Positions 1 to 9,974 are shown, counted from the first letter of the stretch. The stretch is DNA of 64,000 nucleotides from Trinickia dinghuensis (GCF_003367175.1 NZ_QRGA01000003.1:372681-436680), one strand, 5' to 3'. The notes: generated from the letters alone by a model not told the origin. Made by a program: numbers and translations.

Positions 1-929
1 TTGCCCGTGGGCTGGTGGCACACGGCGCAGTTCGACTTGTACACCTCGGCGCCGCGGGCCATCAACTCGGCCATCGTGTAGGTCCGGTTCGGATCGTCGT
101 TCTCGTTCGCCATCTTCTTCTTTTGATCGTCGACCCACTTGGCGTAGTCCTCGTCGGACAGCACCGTGACGACCACCGGCATGAACGCGTGCTCCTTGCC
201 GCACAGTTCGGTACAGAAGCCGCGGTAGGTACCCGTCTTCTCGGCCTTGAACCAGGTGTCGCGCACGAAGCCCGGAATCGCGTCTTGCTTGACGCCGAAC
301 GCGGGCACATACCAGGAGTGAACGACGTCGTTGGCCGTCGTGATGATGCGGATCTTCTTGTTCACCGGCACGACGAGCGGGTTGTCGACTTCCTGCAGGT
401 ACGTATCGGTGAGCGGCGCTTTGCCGTCGATCTCGGCGCGCGGCGTCGTGAGCGTCGAGAAGAAGTTGATGCCTTCGCCCGGGCCCTTCACGTAGGTGTA
501 GCCCCACTTCCACTGGTAGCCCGTGACCTTGACCGTGAGATCGGCGTTGCTCGTGTCCTTCATCGCGACGACCGTCTTCGTGGCCGGCAGCGCCATCAGC
601 ACGACGATGATGAACGGCACGATCGTCCAAATGATTTCGACGGTCGTGCTTTCATGGAAATTGGCGGCTTTGTAGCCCTTCGACTTCCGGTGCACGATGA
701 TCGAATAGAACATCACACCGAACACGCCGATGAAGATCACCGTGCACAGCAGCAACATCCACATGTGCAGGTGATAGAGCTCCTCAGCGATTTTCGTCAC
801 GGGCGGCTGGAAATTGATCTCGTTGACGGCGGGGCCGCCCGGACTATCACCGACTGCCAAGGCGGCATGCGCGCTGAGCAGCCCGCACGTCGCCAGCACG
901 CCCATGAGGGCTCGCTTGATTGTTTTCAT
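1..929 (-). CDS. coxB: Cytochrome c oxidase subunit II with fused cytochrome c domain (3' end outside window)
   Basis: CuA-bearing subunit II of an aa3/caa3-type terminal oxidase, which passes electrons from cytochrome c to subunit I in the inner membrane. The product opens with a signal-like segment, then two membrane helices separated by a loop, then the periplasmic cupredoxin domain with the CuA motif CTELCGKEHAFM near residues 230-240. Close to the window edge a CAVCH haem-binding motif starts, so a C-terminal cytochrome c domain is fused, as is usual in Burkholderia. The frame is still open at base 1, so the C terminus is missing. The ATG at 929 is preceded by an AAGGAAG ribosome site. 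The family call is certain; exact length is unknown. Confidence 0.95.
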   Translation of the reverse strand, partial: MKTIKRALMGVLATCGLLSAHAALAVGDSPGGPAVNEINFQPPVTKIAEELYHLHMWMLLLCTVIFIGVFGVMFYSIIVHRKSKGYKAANFHESTTVEIIWTIVPFIIVVLMALPATKTVVAMKDTSNADLTVKVTGYQWKWGYTYVKGPGEGINFFSTLTTPRAEIDGKAPLTDTYLQEVDNPLVVPVNKKIRIITTANDVVHSWYVPAFGVKQDAIPGFVRDTWFKAEKTGTYRGFCTELCGKEHAFMPVVVTVLSDEDYAKWVDDQKKKMANENDDPNRTYTMAELMARGAEVYKSNCAVCHQPTG

Positions 930-993
930 AGCTTCCTTACCCAAAATTTCCATTCAAACCCTCGCCCCCGCCTGACGTCCGGCTCGAGCCGCC

Positions 994-1470
994 TCAACCG
1001 CACCGCATCAGGGCCGCGCGCAACTCGCTCGCGAACGACGCGCGCCGATATTGCGCGAGATGCACGCCGACCACGACCGCTTGACCGCGCGACACCACCC
1101 TGATCGGATCGCGCGGCGAAGCGCCGCGCTCGATCCGCACCCAACGCGGATTGAATTCGTACTGCGTCAACCGCTGCCCGCTCATCTGCTCGATCAAGAG
1201 CCGGTTCGGAAAGAGCCGAATCCGCTCGTAATCGACCGCATGGCGCGCATGAATCACAAACGCGACGCCGACCGCCAGCACTTCCATGCCGGTGAACGGC
1301 AAGACCGGCCACGCGCCGCGCACGACCAGCAGAACCGCGATGACCGCCGAAAACAAAGCCAAAGATGCATAGAACCAAACGAACTGCCGCGGCGATACCG
1401 CGCAGTTGCGCTTCATCAGCCAGTCTCGCAGGACCGGCTCCGCATCCGCGTGCAGGGTTGTCGCTTCCAT
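994..1470 (-). CDS. DUF2244 inner-membrane protein
   Basis: A 158-residue protein with two adjacent hydrophobic helices (about residues 30-75) followed by a soluble C-terminal half rich in basic residues (ending RRASFASELRAALMRCG), the pattern of the DUF2244 family. It lies just upstream of coxB on the same strand, a position where this family is common, so a link to oxidase biogenesis is plausible but only inferred. The start was set at 1470 rather than at a longer frame because a strong GGAGG lies about six bases upstream. Molecular function is unknown. Confidence 0.8.
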   Translation of the reverse strand: MEATTLHADAEPVLRDWLMKRNCAVSPRQFVWFYASLALFSAVIAVLLVVRGAWPVLPFTGMEVLAVGVAFVIHARHAVDYERIRLFPNRLLIEQMSGQRLTQYEFNPRWVRIERGASPRDPIRVVSRGQAVVVGVHLAQYRRASFASELRAALMRCG

Positions 1471-1817
1471 CGCCGCCTCCCGCGCATGCCGATCAGCACA
1501 CCGCGCTATTCGGGGCCCGCCGCCCCGGATTATGGGGAACTCCGGGCGACAAACTGACGCATTATAGGCGCGTTCAATGGCATCCACAAGCAAACGACTA
1601 TCGCCCCGCAAGCCAAGTGCGACAAGCCTTTGCGGGGTTTCGGCCGCTTTTTTTGCGTACCTTCCCGCTCACTGATTTCGACCATAACGGATCGCAACTT
1701 TACGATCCGCGACAAAGCGTCGCAGCCTGCGATTTTTCGGGATGCACCGCTCGGACCGTTCGAGCGGTACATCGATCCGATCGGCCGCCGGACTTTAACC
1801 CCGCTGGCCCTTATCCT
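1471..1817. other. Intergenic region with two perfect hairpins
   Basis: No gene is supported in these 347 bases. Two perfect inverted repeats lie here: 1688-1709 (7-bp arms CGGATCG/CGATCCG, 8-base loop) and 1746-1768 (8-bp arms ACCGCTCG/CGAGCGGT, 7-base loop). Both lie just past the stop of the leftward methyltransferase and may act as 3' processing or Rho-independent-like stops, though neither has a clear T-tract on the minus strand. A promoter for the DUF2244-coxB direction is expected here but no convincing pair of hexamers was found. Confidence 0.4.
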
Positions 1818-2777
1818 TTAACCCGGCCGGCGGCGCACGATGTCTTCCACCCGCACGATCGCGTGGCCGTCCGCGGTCGTGCGCGGCACCGCCTTCCAGG
1901 CGTGGCCGTAGATCACCTCGAAGGTCAGCGCGATCGTGCCGTCCGCGCGGCGCCGCGCCTCCAATGCCTCGAGCAGCGCCGCGTGCAGACGCCGCGCGCG
2001 CGCGGTGCCGGCCTCCTCGCGCCGGTGCGGATACGCGCCCCAGCGGCGCACGTCGGCGAGCAGCGAGCCTGGTGACTTGTAGGTGATCGTCAGCGTCTCC
2101 TGGTCCATCACGGGGATTTCGAACCCGCTCTCGACAAGCATATCGCCCAAATCGTGCATGTCGACGAAGTCGATCACGTGCGCCCGGCTCGGCGCGCCAT
2201 GCGCGGCCTCGACTTCGGCATACGCGCCGCGCAGCTCCCGCAGCGTGTCGGGACCGAGCGTGCTGAACATGAGGAGGCCGTTCGGCTCGAGCACCCGTTG
2301 CCATTCGGGCAGCACGAGATCGGGCTGCGAATGCCAATGCAGCGCGAGATTGGACCAGATGAAATCGAACGCGCCGGACGCGAACGGCAGCGCCCCGAAG
2401 TCGGCTTGCGCCAGGCGCGGCCCGCGCACACCGAGCGAGCGCTGCAGCGCGGCCGGCAACAAGCGGCGCCAGCCGGCATCGCCGGCCGAGTGAGGCAGCG
2501 CGCGCGCCAGCATCGAATGGGACAGATCCACGCCGACGAGCGGCGCTTCGGGAAAGCGTTCACGCAAAAGCGGCAGATCGTCGCCCGCGCCGCAGCCCGC
2601 ATCGAGCATGCTCGTCGGGCTCACCTTGATGTATTCGAGCCGTTCGCGCATCCGCCCGGCGATTTCGCGAGGCAAGAACGCCACTTCGCCGAACTTGGCT
2701 GCGCGGCGGTCGAAAATGCGCCGCACAAGTCGGGAATCGTAGGCCGGACGGCCGGACTTTGCGGATGTGAGGGACAT
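1818..2777 (-). CDS. BioC-like SAM-dependent methyltransferase
   Basis: A 319-residue class I methyltransferase. The SAM-binding motif LDAGCGAGDD lies near residue 60 and is followed by VGVDLSHSML; motif IV-like FDFIWSNLALHW lies near 135. This arrangement and the C-terminal LTFEVIYGHAWK signature match BioC-type malonyl-ACP O-methyltransferases, which prime biotin synthesis. In Burkholderia this gene usually sits next to comF, as it does here, and away from bioADB, so the biotin role is likely but not proven. The start at 2777 was chosen because homologues begin with a short polar segment before RRIFDRRAAKF. It is divergent from comF. Confidence 0.8.
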   Translation of the reverse strand: MSLTSAKSGRPAYDSRLVRRIFDRRAAKFGEVAFLPREIAGRMRERLEYIKVSPTSMLDAGCGAGDDLPLLRERFPEAPLVGVDLSHSMLARALPHSAGDAGWRRLLPAALQRSLGVRGPRLAQADFGALPFASGAFDFIWSNLALHWHSQPDLVLPEWQRVLEPNGLLMFSTLGPDTLRELRGAYAEVEAAHGAPSRAHVIDFVDMHDLGDMLVESGFEIPVMDQETLTITYKSPGSLLADVRRWGAYPHRREEAGTARARRLHAALLEALEARRRADGTIALTFEVIYGHAWKAVPRTTADGHAIVRVEDIVRRRPG

Positions 2778-2847
2778 GACGGTCGAACGTGCGAGGAGCC
2801 CGAAGTATACTCGCTCGCTTAGATCCGTCCAGCGAGGGAAGCCGCCC

Positions 2848-3666
2848 ATGGCCAACGCACCGGGCTTGCAGCCCGAAGGCATCGAGCCGGCGGCGAGCGG
2901 CGGCCTCGCGCGTTCCATCGCAAGGCTTGCGCCGTTCGCCCGGCGCCTGATCGCCATGGCGCTGCCCCGCCACTGCCTGCTCTGCGGCCTATCATGCGGC
3001 AGAATGCCGCAAGGTCCGATCTGTCCGGCGTGCGACGCGGCCTATTGGAACGAGCCGCGGCTGCGGTGCACGGTTTGCGCGCTGCCGCTGCCCCGGCTGC
3101 GCGCGCGGCACGGCGGCGCCGCGCGATTTTGCTGCGCCGCGTGCTCGCGCACGCCGCCGCCGTTCGACGCGACGCTCGCGCTGGCCGATTACCGTCCGCC
3201 GCTGGAGCGGCTCGCGCTCGGCCTCAAGTTCCGGTCGCGGCTGGCCGTCGCCCGCGAGTTCGGCGCGCGCCTTGCGCGGCTGGCCGACGATCACCCGGCC
3301 TGCACGCCGGCGCCCGACGTCCTCGCGCCGATGCCGCTCGCGCACGCCCGGCTCGTCGCGCGCGGGTTCAACCAGGCTTGGGAAATCGCGCGCCCGCTCG
3401 CACACGCGCTGGGCGTGGCGACGGATCCGACGCTGCTGCGGCGCGTCGCCGAGACGGCGCCGCAATCGCGGCTCGATCGCGAGGCGCGCCGGCGCAACGT
3501 CGCGCAAGCGTTTCGCGTGACGCAGCGCGTGCGGGGTCTGCACGTGGGCCTCGTCGACGACGTCATGACGTCCGGGGCGACGCTCGAGGCAGCGGCACGC
3601 GCACTGAAGGCGGCGGGCGCAAGACGCGTGACGAATTTCGTCGCGCTGCGCACGCCACGAGATTAG
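2848..3666 (+). CDS. comF: ComF family amidophosphoribosyltransferase-like protein
   Basis: A 272-residue ComF homologue. The N-terminal half carries paired cysteines (CLLCGLSCG, CPAC, CTVC, then CCAAC), a typical zinc-binding region. The C-terminal half is a phosphoribosyltransferase fold with the PRPP-binding loop LVDDVMTSGATLEAAA near residue 232. ComF proteins are linked to DNA uptake during natural transformation, but their chemistry is unresolved. The ATG at 2848 was preferred because AGGGA lies about ten bases upstream and the extra upstream residues look non-coding. comM, another competence gene, lies 16 kb away. Confidence 0.88.
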   Translation: MANAPGLQPEGIEPAASGGLARSIARLAPFARRLIAMALPRHCLLCGLSCGRMPQGPICPACDAAYWNEPRLRCTVCALPLPRLRARHGGAARFCCAACSRTPPPFDATLALADYRPPLERLALGLKFRSRLAVAREFGARLARLADDHPACTPAPDVLAPMPLAHARLVARGFNQAWEIARPLAHALGVATDPTLLRRVAETAPQSRLDREARRRNVAQAFRVTQRVRGLHVGLVDDVMTSGATLEAAARALKAAGARRVTNFVALRTPRD

Positions 3667-3685
3667 ATCCTTTTCAACCGAAGCC

Positions 3686-4156
3686 ATGTTCAACGTCGTT
3701 CTCGTCGAACCCGAAATTCCGCCGAACACCGGCAACGTCATCCGCCTGTGCGCCAATACAGGCGCTCGGCTGCATCTCGTCGAGCCGCTCGGCTTTCCGC
3801 TCGACGATGCGAAGATGCGCCGCGCGGGCCTCGACTATCACGAATATGCGCAAATGCGCGTCCACAAGAGCTGGGACGCGCTCGTTTCAAGCGAGGCGCC
3901 CGATCCTTCCCGGATGTTCGCCTTCACGACGCGCGGCTCGAGCCGTTTTCACGATTCGAGCTTCTCGGCCGGCGACTGGTTCGTCTTCGGCGCGGAAACA
4001 CGTGGGCTGCCCGCGGCGCTGCTCGAACGCTTTCCGGCCGGGCAGCGCGTACGGCTGCCCATGCGGCCCGGCAATCGCAGCATGAATCTGTCGAATACGG
4101 TCGCCATCGTCGTCTTCGAGGCTTGGCGTCAGATGGGATTCGAGGGCGGTGCCTAA
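3686..4156 (+). CDS. trmL: tRNA (cytidine(34)-2'-O)-methyltransferase
   Basis: A 156-residue SPOUT-family methyltransferase that modifies the wobble base C34/cmnm5U34 of tRNA-Leu. The N-terminal [19 protein letters not shown] and the C-terminal knot segment [26 protein letters not shown] are diagnostic of TrmL. The length is standard. It follows comF by 19 bases on the same strand and probably shares its transcript. Its last four bases overlap the stop of the convergent macrodomain gene. Confidence 0.95.
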   Translation: MFNVVLVEPEIPPNTGNVIRLCANTGARLHLVEPLGFPLDDAKMRRAGLDYHEYAQMRVHKSWDALVSSEAPDPSRMFAFTTRGSSRFHDSSFSAGDWFVFGAETRGLPAALLERFPAGQRVRLPMRPGNRSMNLSNTVAIVVFEAWRQMGFEGGA

Positions 4157-4689
4157 CGGCGGCGGCGCAGTTCGGCCTCGTATAGGCGCAACATGGACTC
4201 GCCGAAGCAGGCAAACACGATCCGAGACATGCCCGACACCGACGGCAAGACATCGACGACGGTACCGATCGCGATGCGCACCGCCTGCTCGGCGGGAAAG
4301 CGGTAGATGCCGCAACTGATGGCGGGAAAAGCCACGCTGGCGCAGCCCGCTTCGCGCGCGAGTTCGAGGGATCGGCGGTAGCACGACGCGAGCAGCTCGG
4401 CTTCGCCGCCGCCGCCGCGCCAGACGGGGCCGACCGCATGAATAACGTACTTGGCCGGCAGGCGATAGCCGCGCGTGCGCTTCGCATCACCGGTCGCGCA
4501 GCCCCCGAGCGTCTCGCATTCGCGCAGCAATTCGGGACCGGCCGCGCGGTGGATCGCGCCGTCGACGCCCCCGCCGCCCAGCAGCGAGGTATTCGCCGCG
4601 TTGACGATGGAATCGACGGCAAGCGTCGTGATATCGGCCTCGCACGCCTCCAATCGGCATGTGTCGACCATCAGCGTGGACATGGACAT
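4153..4689 (-). CDS. ymdB: Macrodomain O-acetyl-ADP-ribose deacetylase
   Basis: A 178-residue single macrodomain protein. The ADP-ribose-binding signatures are clear: [27 protein letters not shown] (about residues 25-52) and [12 protein letters not shown] (about 120-131). These match the MacroD/YmdB class that removes acetyl or ADP-ribosyl groups from O-acetyl-ADP-ribose and proteins. The start at 4689 is supported by a GGAGG about seven bases upstream. It converges on trmL with a 4-base overlap and has no clear operon partner. The symbol follows the E. coli relative; exact substrate is unknown. Confidence 0.88.
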   Translation of the reverse strand: MSMSTLMVDTCRLEACEADITTLAVDSIVNAANTSLLGGGGVDGAIHRAAGPELLRECETLGGCATGDAKRTRGYRLPAKYVIHAVGPVWRGGGGEAELLASCYRRSLELAREAGCASVAFPAISCGIYRFPAEQAVRIAIGTVVDVLPSVSGMSRIVFACFGESMLRLYEAELRRRR

Positions 4690-4838
4690 GGCAGCACCTC
4701 CTCGTCCGCAACCGGTCATAGGACCGTGGCGACCGATTACAGCGTAGCGCGGTTTCGAGGCGGATGTCGGCTGCGCCAAAGCACGCACGCCCCGAAGCTT
4801 ATGGGCTTACCGGCTCATGGCACAAAACGCGCGTAGCG

Positions 4839-5867
4839 CTACGCGCCCGCCCCTTTCGCCCCGAACGATTCGGCACGCGCGTCGCGGCGCAGCAGCGCAT
4901 GGACGGCATCGCGCGGCGCGACGCCGTCGAACAGCACGGCGCATACCGCTTGCGTAATCGGTACGTCGACGTTGTGCGCCCGCGCGATCGTGAGCACCGC
5001 CTTCGCGCAGCGCACCCCTTCGGCCACGTGCCCGAGCGCCAGCAGGATATCGTCGAGCGTTCGGCCTTCGGCCAGCTGCAGCCCGACGGTACGGTTGCGC
5101 GACAAGTCGCCCGTGGCCGTGAGGATGAGATCGCCGAGCCCCGTCAGGCCCGTGAACGTTTCGGGACGGCCGCCGAGCGCGGCGCCGAGCCGCGACATTT
5201 CCGCGAGCCCGCGCGTGATCAGCGCCGCTCGGGCATTCATGCCGAGCGCGAGCCCGTCGGCAATGCCCGTCGCGATCGCGAGCACGTTCTTCACGGCGCC
5301 ACCCACCTCCACGCCGACGACGTCGTCCCCGGTATAGATGCGCATCGCGCCGTGATGGAACGCCGCGAGCGCGCGCTCGCGGCAAACGGCCGACGTGCTG
5401 GCGACCGTCAGCGCGACCGGCAGCCCGGACGCGACCTCGCGCGCGAAGCTCGGCCCCGACAGCACGCCGATGCTCGGGTGCCCGGCGAGTTCGGCCGCGA
5501 CGACCTGATGCGGCAGCAACTGCGTATCTGCTTCGAATCCCTTGCAGACCCAAACGAGATGCTTCGGCACGCAGCGCGCCTCGTCGCGCATCGCGCGGCA
5601 CAGCGCGCCGAGCCCGGCAACGGGCGTGGCGACGACGACCAGCGACGCATCGTCGGCCGCATGCGCGAGCGCGGCCGACAGGCTCGCCTCGAAACGCAGC
5701 GCGGCCGGCAGCGCGACGCCGCCGAGGTAATGCGCATTCTCTTGCTTGGCCGCCATCTCGGCCATCAGCGCGGGATCGCGCGCCCACAGCACCGTGTCGT
5801 GCTTGGGGGCGAGATGCGCCGCGAGCGCGGTGCCCCACGCCCCGGCCCCGAGCACGGCGACCTTCAT
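4839..5867 (-). CDS. gpsA: NAD(P)-dependent glycerol-3-phosphate dehydrogenase
   Basis: Reduces dihydroxyacetone phosphate to sn-glycerol 3-phosphate for phospholipid synthesis in the cytosol. The 342-residue product opens directly with the nucleotide-binding loop [14 protein letters not shown], then has the family motifs [18 protein letters not shown] and the catalytic-lysine segment [14 protein letters not shown], with GLGDLILT near residue 240. The ATG at 5867 was chosen because it starts just before the Rossmann loop; an upstream in-frame TTG would overlap the secB stop. It is the last gene of the rhodanese-grxC-secB-gpsA row. Confidence 0.96.
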   Translation of the reverse strand: MKVAVLGAGAWGTALAAHLAPKHDTVLWARDPALMAEMAAKQENAHYLGGVALPAALRFEASLSAALAHAADDASLVVVATPVAGLGALCRAMRDEARCVPKHLVWVCKGFEADTQLLPHQVVAAELAGHPSIGVLSGPSFAREVASGLPVALTVASTSAVCRERALAAFHHGAMRIYTGDDVVGVEVGGAVKNVLAIATGIADGLALGMNARAALITRGLAEMSRLGAALGGRPETFTGLTGLGDLILTATGDLSRNRTVGLQLAEGRTLDDILLALGHVAEGVRCAKAVLTIARAHNVDVPITQAVCAVLFDGVAPRDAVHALLRRDARAESFGAKGAGA

Positions 5868-5890
5868 GGCCGGCACCGCTCGCGTCAAGC

Positions 5891-6367
5891 TCAATGCTGC
5901 GTGGCGTTCGCCGCCGCGCCGCCTTCCTGCCCCGCGTTGATCTGCGCGAGGCGCTGCTCGTAGAGCGCCTGGAAGTTGATTTCGGCCAGGTGGATCGGCG
6001 GGAAGCCTGCGCGCGTGATCGCATCGGCGATGTTCGAGCGCAGGTACGGGAAGATGATCGTCGGGCAGGCGATGCCGACGAGCGGGTCGATCTGCTCGGC
6101 CGGAATGTTGCGGATATCGAAAATGCCCGCTTGCTTGGCCTCGATGAGGAAAGCGATCTTATCGCTGACCTTGGCCGTGACCGTGCCCGTCACGAGGATT
6201 TCGTAGATGCTGTCGGCAAGACGGTCGGCCTTGACGTCGACTTCCACTTCGACCGACGGCATATCCTGCTCGAGGAAGATCGCCGGCGAATTCGGCTGCT
6301 CGAGCGACAGATCCTTCAGGTAAACGCGCTGGATGTTGAAGAACGGCTGGTTGTTCTGGTCCGACAT
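5891..6367 (-). CDS. secB: Protein-export chaperone SecB
   Basis: A 158-residue cytosolic chaperone that keeps precursors unfolded and hands them to SecA. Residues [20 protein letters not shown] and the later [23 protein letters not shown] are characteristic. The ATG at 6367 has GGAG six bases upstream. It lies between grxC and gpsA, a conserved arrangement in betaproteobacteria, and its stop is 23 bases before the gpsA start. Confidence 0.97.
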   Translation of the reverse strand: MSDQNNQPFFNIQRVYLKDLSLEQPNSPAIFLEQDMPSVEVEVDVKADRLADSIYEILVTGTVTAKVSDKIAFLIEAKQAGIFDIRNIPAEQIDPLVGIACPTIIFPYLRSNIADAITRAGFPPIHLAEINFQALYEQRLAQINAGQEGGAAANATQH

Positions 6368-6496
6368 GGTGACTCCGATGGATAAATGGTGCGGCGGCCG
6401 TGAGCAAAACGGCCACCTGGGTGCGTATGGCGCCCGAGCCCAACCTCTACTCGTGCGCGTGCAGCTTGGGAACCGTGAAGGAACGGACAAACGATC

Positions 6497-6524
6497 GTGC
6501 GCGGCCGGACGACCGGCCGCGCAC
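6497..6524 (-). terminator. Strong intercistronic hairpin between grxC and secB
   Basis: A perfect 12-bp GC-rich inverted repeat (arms GTGCGCGGCCGG and CCGGCCGCGCAC) with a four-base loop starts four bases past the grxC stop codon. On the minus strand it is followed by GATCGTTTGTCC, which has only a weak T-tract. It may reduce read-through into secB or protect the 3' end of the grxC message rather than be a full terminator. Confidence 0.45.
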
Positions 6525-6527
6525 GGC

Positions 6528-6791
6528 TTACGCCTCCTGGCCGAGCAGCGGCATCAAGCCGCCGGCGCGATCGAGGGCGGAGAGGTCGTCGTAGCCGCCT
6601 ACGTGCGTATCGCCGATGAAGACTTGCGGCACGGTACGACGCCCCGTGCGCGTCATCATCTCCTCGCGCCGAGCCGGATCCTTGTCGATCAAGACCTTCT
6701 CGATGTGCTGAACGCCGCGAGATTTCAATAGACGTTCGGCCATCTGGCAATAGGGGCACACCTGCGTGCTGTACATGACGACTGAATTCAC
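6528..6791 (-). CDS. grxC: Glutaredoxin 3
   Basis: An 87-residue dithiol glutaredoxin with active site CPYC at residues 12-15, and the glutathione-contacting segments TVPQVFIG and GGYDDLSAL. It reduces disulfides and glutathionylated proteins using glutathione, whose synthesis genes gshA and gshB are also in this window. The start is a GTG at 6791 with AAGGAG eight bases upstream. It follows the rhodanese gene by 12 bases and is probably cotranscribed with it. Confidence 0.95.
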   Translation of the reverse strand: MNSVVMYSTQVCPYCQMAERLLKSRGVQHIEKVLIDKDPARREEMMTRTGRRTVPQVFIGDTHVGGYDDLSALDRAGGLMPLLGQEA

Positions 6792-6803
6792 TCTTGCACT
6801 CCT

Positions 6804-7259
6804 TTACTTGACGACCGGCATCCCGGCCTGCTGCCAGGCGCTCAAGCCGCCTTGCAGCACGTGGACTTCGGTAAAGCCCGCCGCCTGAACGATGTGCGAC
6901 GCCTTGTTGGACTGCAGGCCCGTCTGACAAACGAGCAATACCGGCGTAGCCTTATTTTTCGCGATTTGGCCGATTTTTGCTTGAAGCTCGTCCAGCGCGA
7001 TGTGGCGGGCCGCGGGCACGTGGCCGGCGGCGAAGTCGGTCGCCGCGCGCAGATCGACGACCACCGCGTTGCGCCGGTTGATGAGCTGGGTCGCTTCGGC
7101 GGCGGACAGGCCGCCGCGGCCGCGCCCGGCGATCATCGGCCAAACGAGGAGCGCGCCCGAGATCACGAGGGCGGCGAGCAGCACGAGGTTGGTGTAATCG
7201 GTAAAGAACGTCACGGTATCGTCAAAAAGAGAAGAAATCGGAGCAGGCAATCCGGCCAT
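6804..7259 (-). CDS. Membrane-anchored rhodanese-like protein
   Basis: A 151-residue protein with one N-terminal membrane helix (about residues 24-44) and one rhodanese domain. The active-site loop is VCQTGLQSNKAS, with the sulfur-carrying cysteine in the first position, and DLRAATDFAAGHVPAARHI is the family CH2A motif. This is the YibN-like protein usually found before grxC and secB. The ATG at 7259 directly precedes the hydrophobic segment. Sulfurtransferase activity is likely; the physiological acceptor is unknown. Confidence 0.88.
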   Translation of the reverse strand: MAGLPAPISSLFDDTVTFFTDYTNLVLLAALVISGALLVWPMIAGRGRGGLSAAEATQLINRRNAVVVDLRAATDFAAGHVPAARHIALDELQAKIGQIAKNKATPVLLVCQTGLQSNKASHIVQAAGFTEVHVLQGGLSAWQQAGMPVVK

Positions 7260-7350
7260 TATAAAATAACCGTTTGATGACGCGGCGGTCCCCCCTATCG
7301 GCCAACGCCGGCGCGCATCATGCGCTTCCTCACTACCGACCGACAACCTC

Positions 7351-8097
7351 ATGTACAAGCTCGTTCTCATCCGCCACGGCGAATCGACGTGGAACAAGGA
7401 AAACCGCTTCACCGGCTGGGTCGACGTCGACCTCACCGAGCAAGGCAACCGCGAAGCCGCTCAAGCGGGCCAACTGCTCAAGGAAGCCGGCTACACGTTC
7501 GACATCGCCTACACGTCGGTGCTCAAGCGCGCGATTCGCACGCTCTGGCACGTGCAGGACCAAATGGACCTCATGTACATCCCCGTCGTCCATTCCTGGC
7601 GCCTGAACGAGCGCCATTACGGCGCGCTCGCCGGGCTGAACAAGGGCGAAACGGCTGCCAAGTACGGCGACGAGCAGGTCCTCGTCTGGCGCCGCAGCTA
7701 CGATACGCCGCCGCCCGCGCTCGAGTCGACCGACCCGCGCGCGTCCTACGACGATCCGCGCTACGCGAAGGTGCCGCGCGCCGAGCTGCCGCTCACCGAA
7801 TGCCTGAAGGACACGGTCGCCCGCGTGCTGCCGGTCTGGAACGAATCGATCGCGCCGGCGCTCAAGGGCGGCAAGAAGGTGCTGATCGCCGCGCACGGCA
7901 ACTCGCTGCGCGCGCTGATCAAGTACCTGGACGGGATCTCCGACAGCGACATCGTCGGGCTGAACATTCCGAACGGCGTGCCGCTCGTCTACGAACTCGA
8001 CGAAAACCTCAAGCCGATCACCCACTACTACCTGGGCGATCAGGAAGCGATCGCGAAGGCGCAGGCAGCCGTCGCCAAGCAAGGCAAGGCCGGCTGA
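7351..8097 (+). CDS. gpmA: 2,3-bisphosphoglycerate-dependent phosphoglycerate mutase
   Basis: Interconverts 3- and 2-phosphoglycerate in glycolysis. The 248-residue product has the RHGES phosphohistidine motif at residues 8-12, the segments [15 protein letters not shown] and [16 protein letters not shown], and a second histidine in [10 protein letters not shown]. Length and motifs are standard for the cofactor-dependent dPGM family. It is transcribed away from the rhodanese gene across a 91-base gap that must hold both promoters. Confidence 0.97.
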   Translation: MYKLVLIRHGESTWNKENRFTGWVDVDLTEQGNREAAQAGQLLKEAGYTFDIAYTSVLKRAIRTLWHVQDQMDLMYIPVVHSWRLNERHYGALAGLNKGETAAKYGDEQVLVWRRSYDTPPPALESTDPRASYDDPRYAKVPRAELPLTECLKDTVARVLPVWNESIAPALKGGKKVLIAAHGNSLRALIKYLDGISDSDIVGLNIPNGVPLVYELDENLKPITHYYLGDQEAIAKAQAAVAKQGKAG

Positions 8098-8302
8098 GGC
8101 CAGCCAGCGTGGGCGCGGCCCGGCCGGCAAGAGGCCCGGGCCGCCGCGCTTCCCGCGCGAACCGATCGGCCCGGCGCCGGTCCAACGTGCGCTTATATGC
8201 GTCATCCGGCACGCCGGCCCGCGCTTACCCTGCCGAGCAGTTATACTTGACCGTCCTTCGCCCACGGCACTCACACCCCGTTTCCCGACCGCACCAGACT
8301 CT

Positions 8303-9853
8303 ATGCGCACGAAACTCAAGAACATCGGCTTGATCGCCGCTGGCCTCGCCACCGGCGTCTTCGCAACGCTGCAATTTTCCGCCGCGGCGCAGCAGCAAAC
8401 CACGACGCCGCTGCCACTCGATCAGTTGCGCCTTTTCGCCGAGGTGTTCGGGCAGATCAAGCACGACTACGTCGTGCCGGTCGACGACAAAAAGCTGCTG
8501 ACCGAGGCGATCAAGGGCATGGTGTCGAGCCTGGATCCGCACTCCTCGTACCTCGACAAGACCGATTACCAGGAGCTGCAGGAACAGACGAAGGGCCGCT
8601 TCGCCGGTCTGGGCATCGAGATTTCGCAGGAAGACGGCCTCATCAAGGTCATTTCGCCGATCGAGGATACGCCCGCGTTCCACGCCGGCATCCGTCCCGG
8701 CGATCTCATCACGCGCATCAACGATAAGCCCGTGCGCGGCATGACGCTCGATCAAGCCGTCAAGCAAATGCGCGGCGATCCGGGCACGAAGGTCACGCTC
8801 ACGATCTTCCGCAAGACGGACGACCGCACGTTCCCCGTCACGGTCACGCGCGCGATCATCCGCGTGCAAAGCGTGAAGTCGAAGATTCTCGCGCCCGGCT
8901 ACGCTTACGTGCGCATTACGAGCTTCCAGGAGCGCACCGTCCCCGATCTGGCGACGAAGCTCGAGGACATCGCCCGCGAACAGCCGAATCTGAAGGGATT
9001 CGTGCTCGATCTGCGCAACAACGGCGGCGGCCTGCTGCAAAGCGCCGTCGGCGTGGCCGGCTCGTTCCTGCAACCGGGTTCGGTCGTCGTGTCCACGAAC
9101 GGCCAGATCGCCGATTCGAAGCAGGTCTATCGCGACACGTACGATAACTACCGCCTGCCGTCGTTCGATTCGGATCCGCTGAAGAACCTGCCCGAGATCT
9201 ACAAGACGGTGCCGATGATCGTGCTGACGAACGCGTACTCGGCGTCGGCCTCCGAGATCGTCGCCGGAGCGCTGCAAGACCAGCACCGCGCGCTGATCAT
9301 GGGCAAGACGACGTTCGGCAAGGGCTCCGTGCAGACGGTGCGTCCGCTCACGTCGGACACGGCGCTGCGCTTGACGACGGCCTACTACTACACGCCGAGC
9401 GGCCGTTCGATCCAGAACAAGGGCATCCGCCCCGACGTCCCGGTCGATCAGTACGCCGACGGCGATCCCGACGACGCACTCGTCACGCGCGAGGTCGATT
9501 ACTCGAACCACCTCGCCAATACGCAGGATCCGAACGAGAAGAAGGAAGAGGAGCAGCGCGAGAAGGACCGCATGCTGCAACTGCAGCAGCTCGAAGAGAA
9601 AAACGACAAGATGACGCCGGAGCAGCGCGAGAAAGAGCGCGACCGTAAGCCGGTCGAGTTCGGCTCCGCCGACGACTTCATGCTCCAGCAAGCCTTGGAC
9701 AAGCTCGAAGGCAAGCCGGTGCAGCTGTCGAAATCGATCGCCGAGCGCAAGCTCGCCGAGAACAAGCCGCCGCGCTCGGCATCGGCTCCCGTCGCGGTCA
9801 AGCCGGCGTCGGCCGCCGCACCCGCCGTGCCGGCTTCCGCGCCGAGCAAGTAA
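8303..9853 (+). CDS. ctpA: S41-family C-terminal processing peptidase
   Basis: A 516-residue periplasmic serine protease. It has an N-terminal signal or anchor (about residues 8-29), a PDZ domain (about 95-170), then the protease core with catalytic Ser315 in SASASEIVAG and Lys340 in TTFGKGSVQ. The 25-residue spacing matches the Ser/Lys dyad of the family. After about residue 400 comes a charged, glutamine/glutamate-rich stretch and an alanine/proline-rich tail, both likely disordered. It follows gpmA in the same direction after about 200 bases. Substrates are unknown; envelope quality control or lipoprotein processing is the usual role. Confidence 0.93.
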   Translation: MRTKLKNIGLIAAGLATGVFATLQFSAAAQQQTTTPLPLDQLRLFAEVFGQIKHDYVVPVDDKKLLTEAIKGMVSSLDPHSSYLDKTDYQELQEQTKGRFAGLGIEISQEDGLIKVISPIEDTPAFHAGIRPGDLITRINDKPVRGMTLDQAVKQMRGDPGTKVTLTIFRKTDDRTFPVTVTRAIIRVQSVKSKILAPGYAYVRITSFQERTVPDLATKLEDIAREQPNLKGFVLDLRNNGGGLLQSAVGVAGSFLQPGSVVVSTNGQIADSKQVYRDTYDNYRLPSFDSDPLKNLPEIYKTVPMIVLTNAYSASASEIVAGALQDQHRALIMGKTTFGKGSVQTVRPLTSDTALRLTTAYYYTPSGRSIQNKGIRPDVPVDQYADGDPDDALVTREVDYSNHLANTQDPNEKKEEEQREKDRMLQLQQLEEKNDKMTPEQREKERDRKPVEFGSADDFMLQQALDKLEGKPVQLSKSIAERKLAENKPPRSASAPVAVKPASAAAPAVPASAPSK

Positions 9854-9974
9854 CACCGCCCAAGGCGAACCTTCGGCCTCGCCCCTGCCCGCGCCCCGCG
9901 TGGACAGGGCGCGCCGGCGGAGGCGCCGCCTGTCGCTGCGCCAGCGTATCAACACTTCCCTCCGGCGCGCCGCC

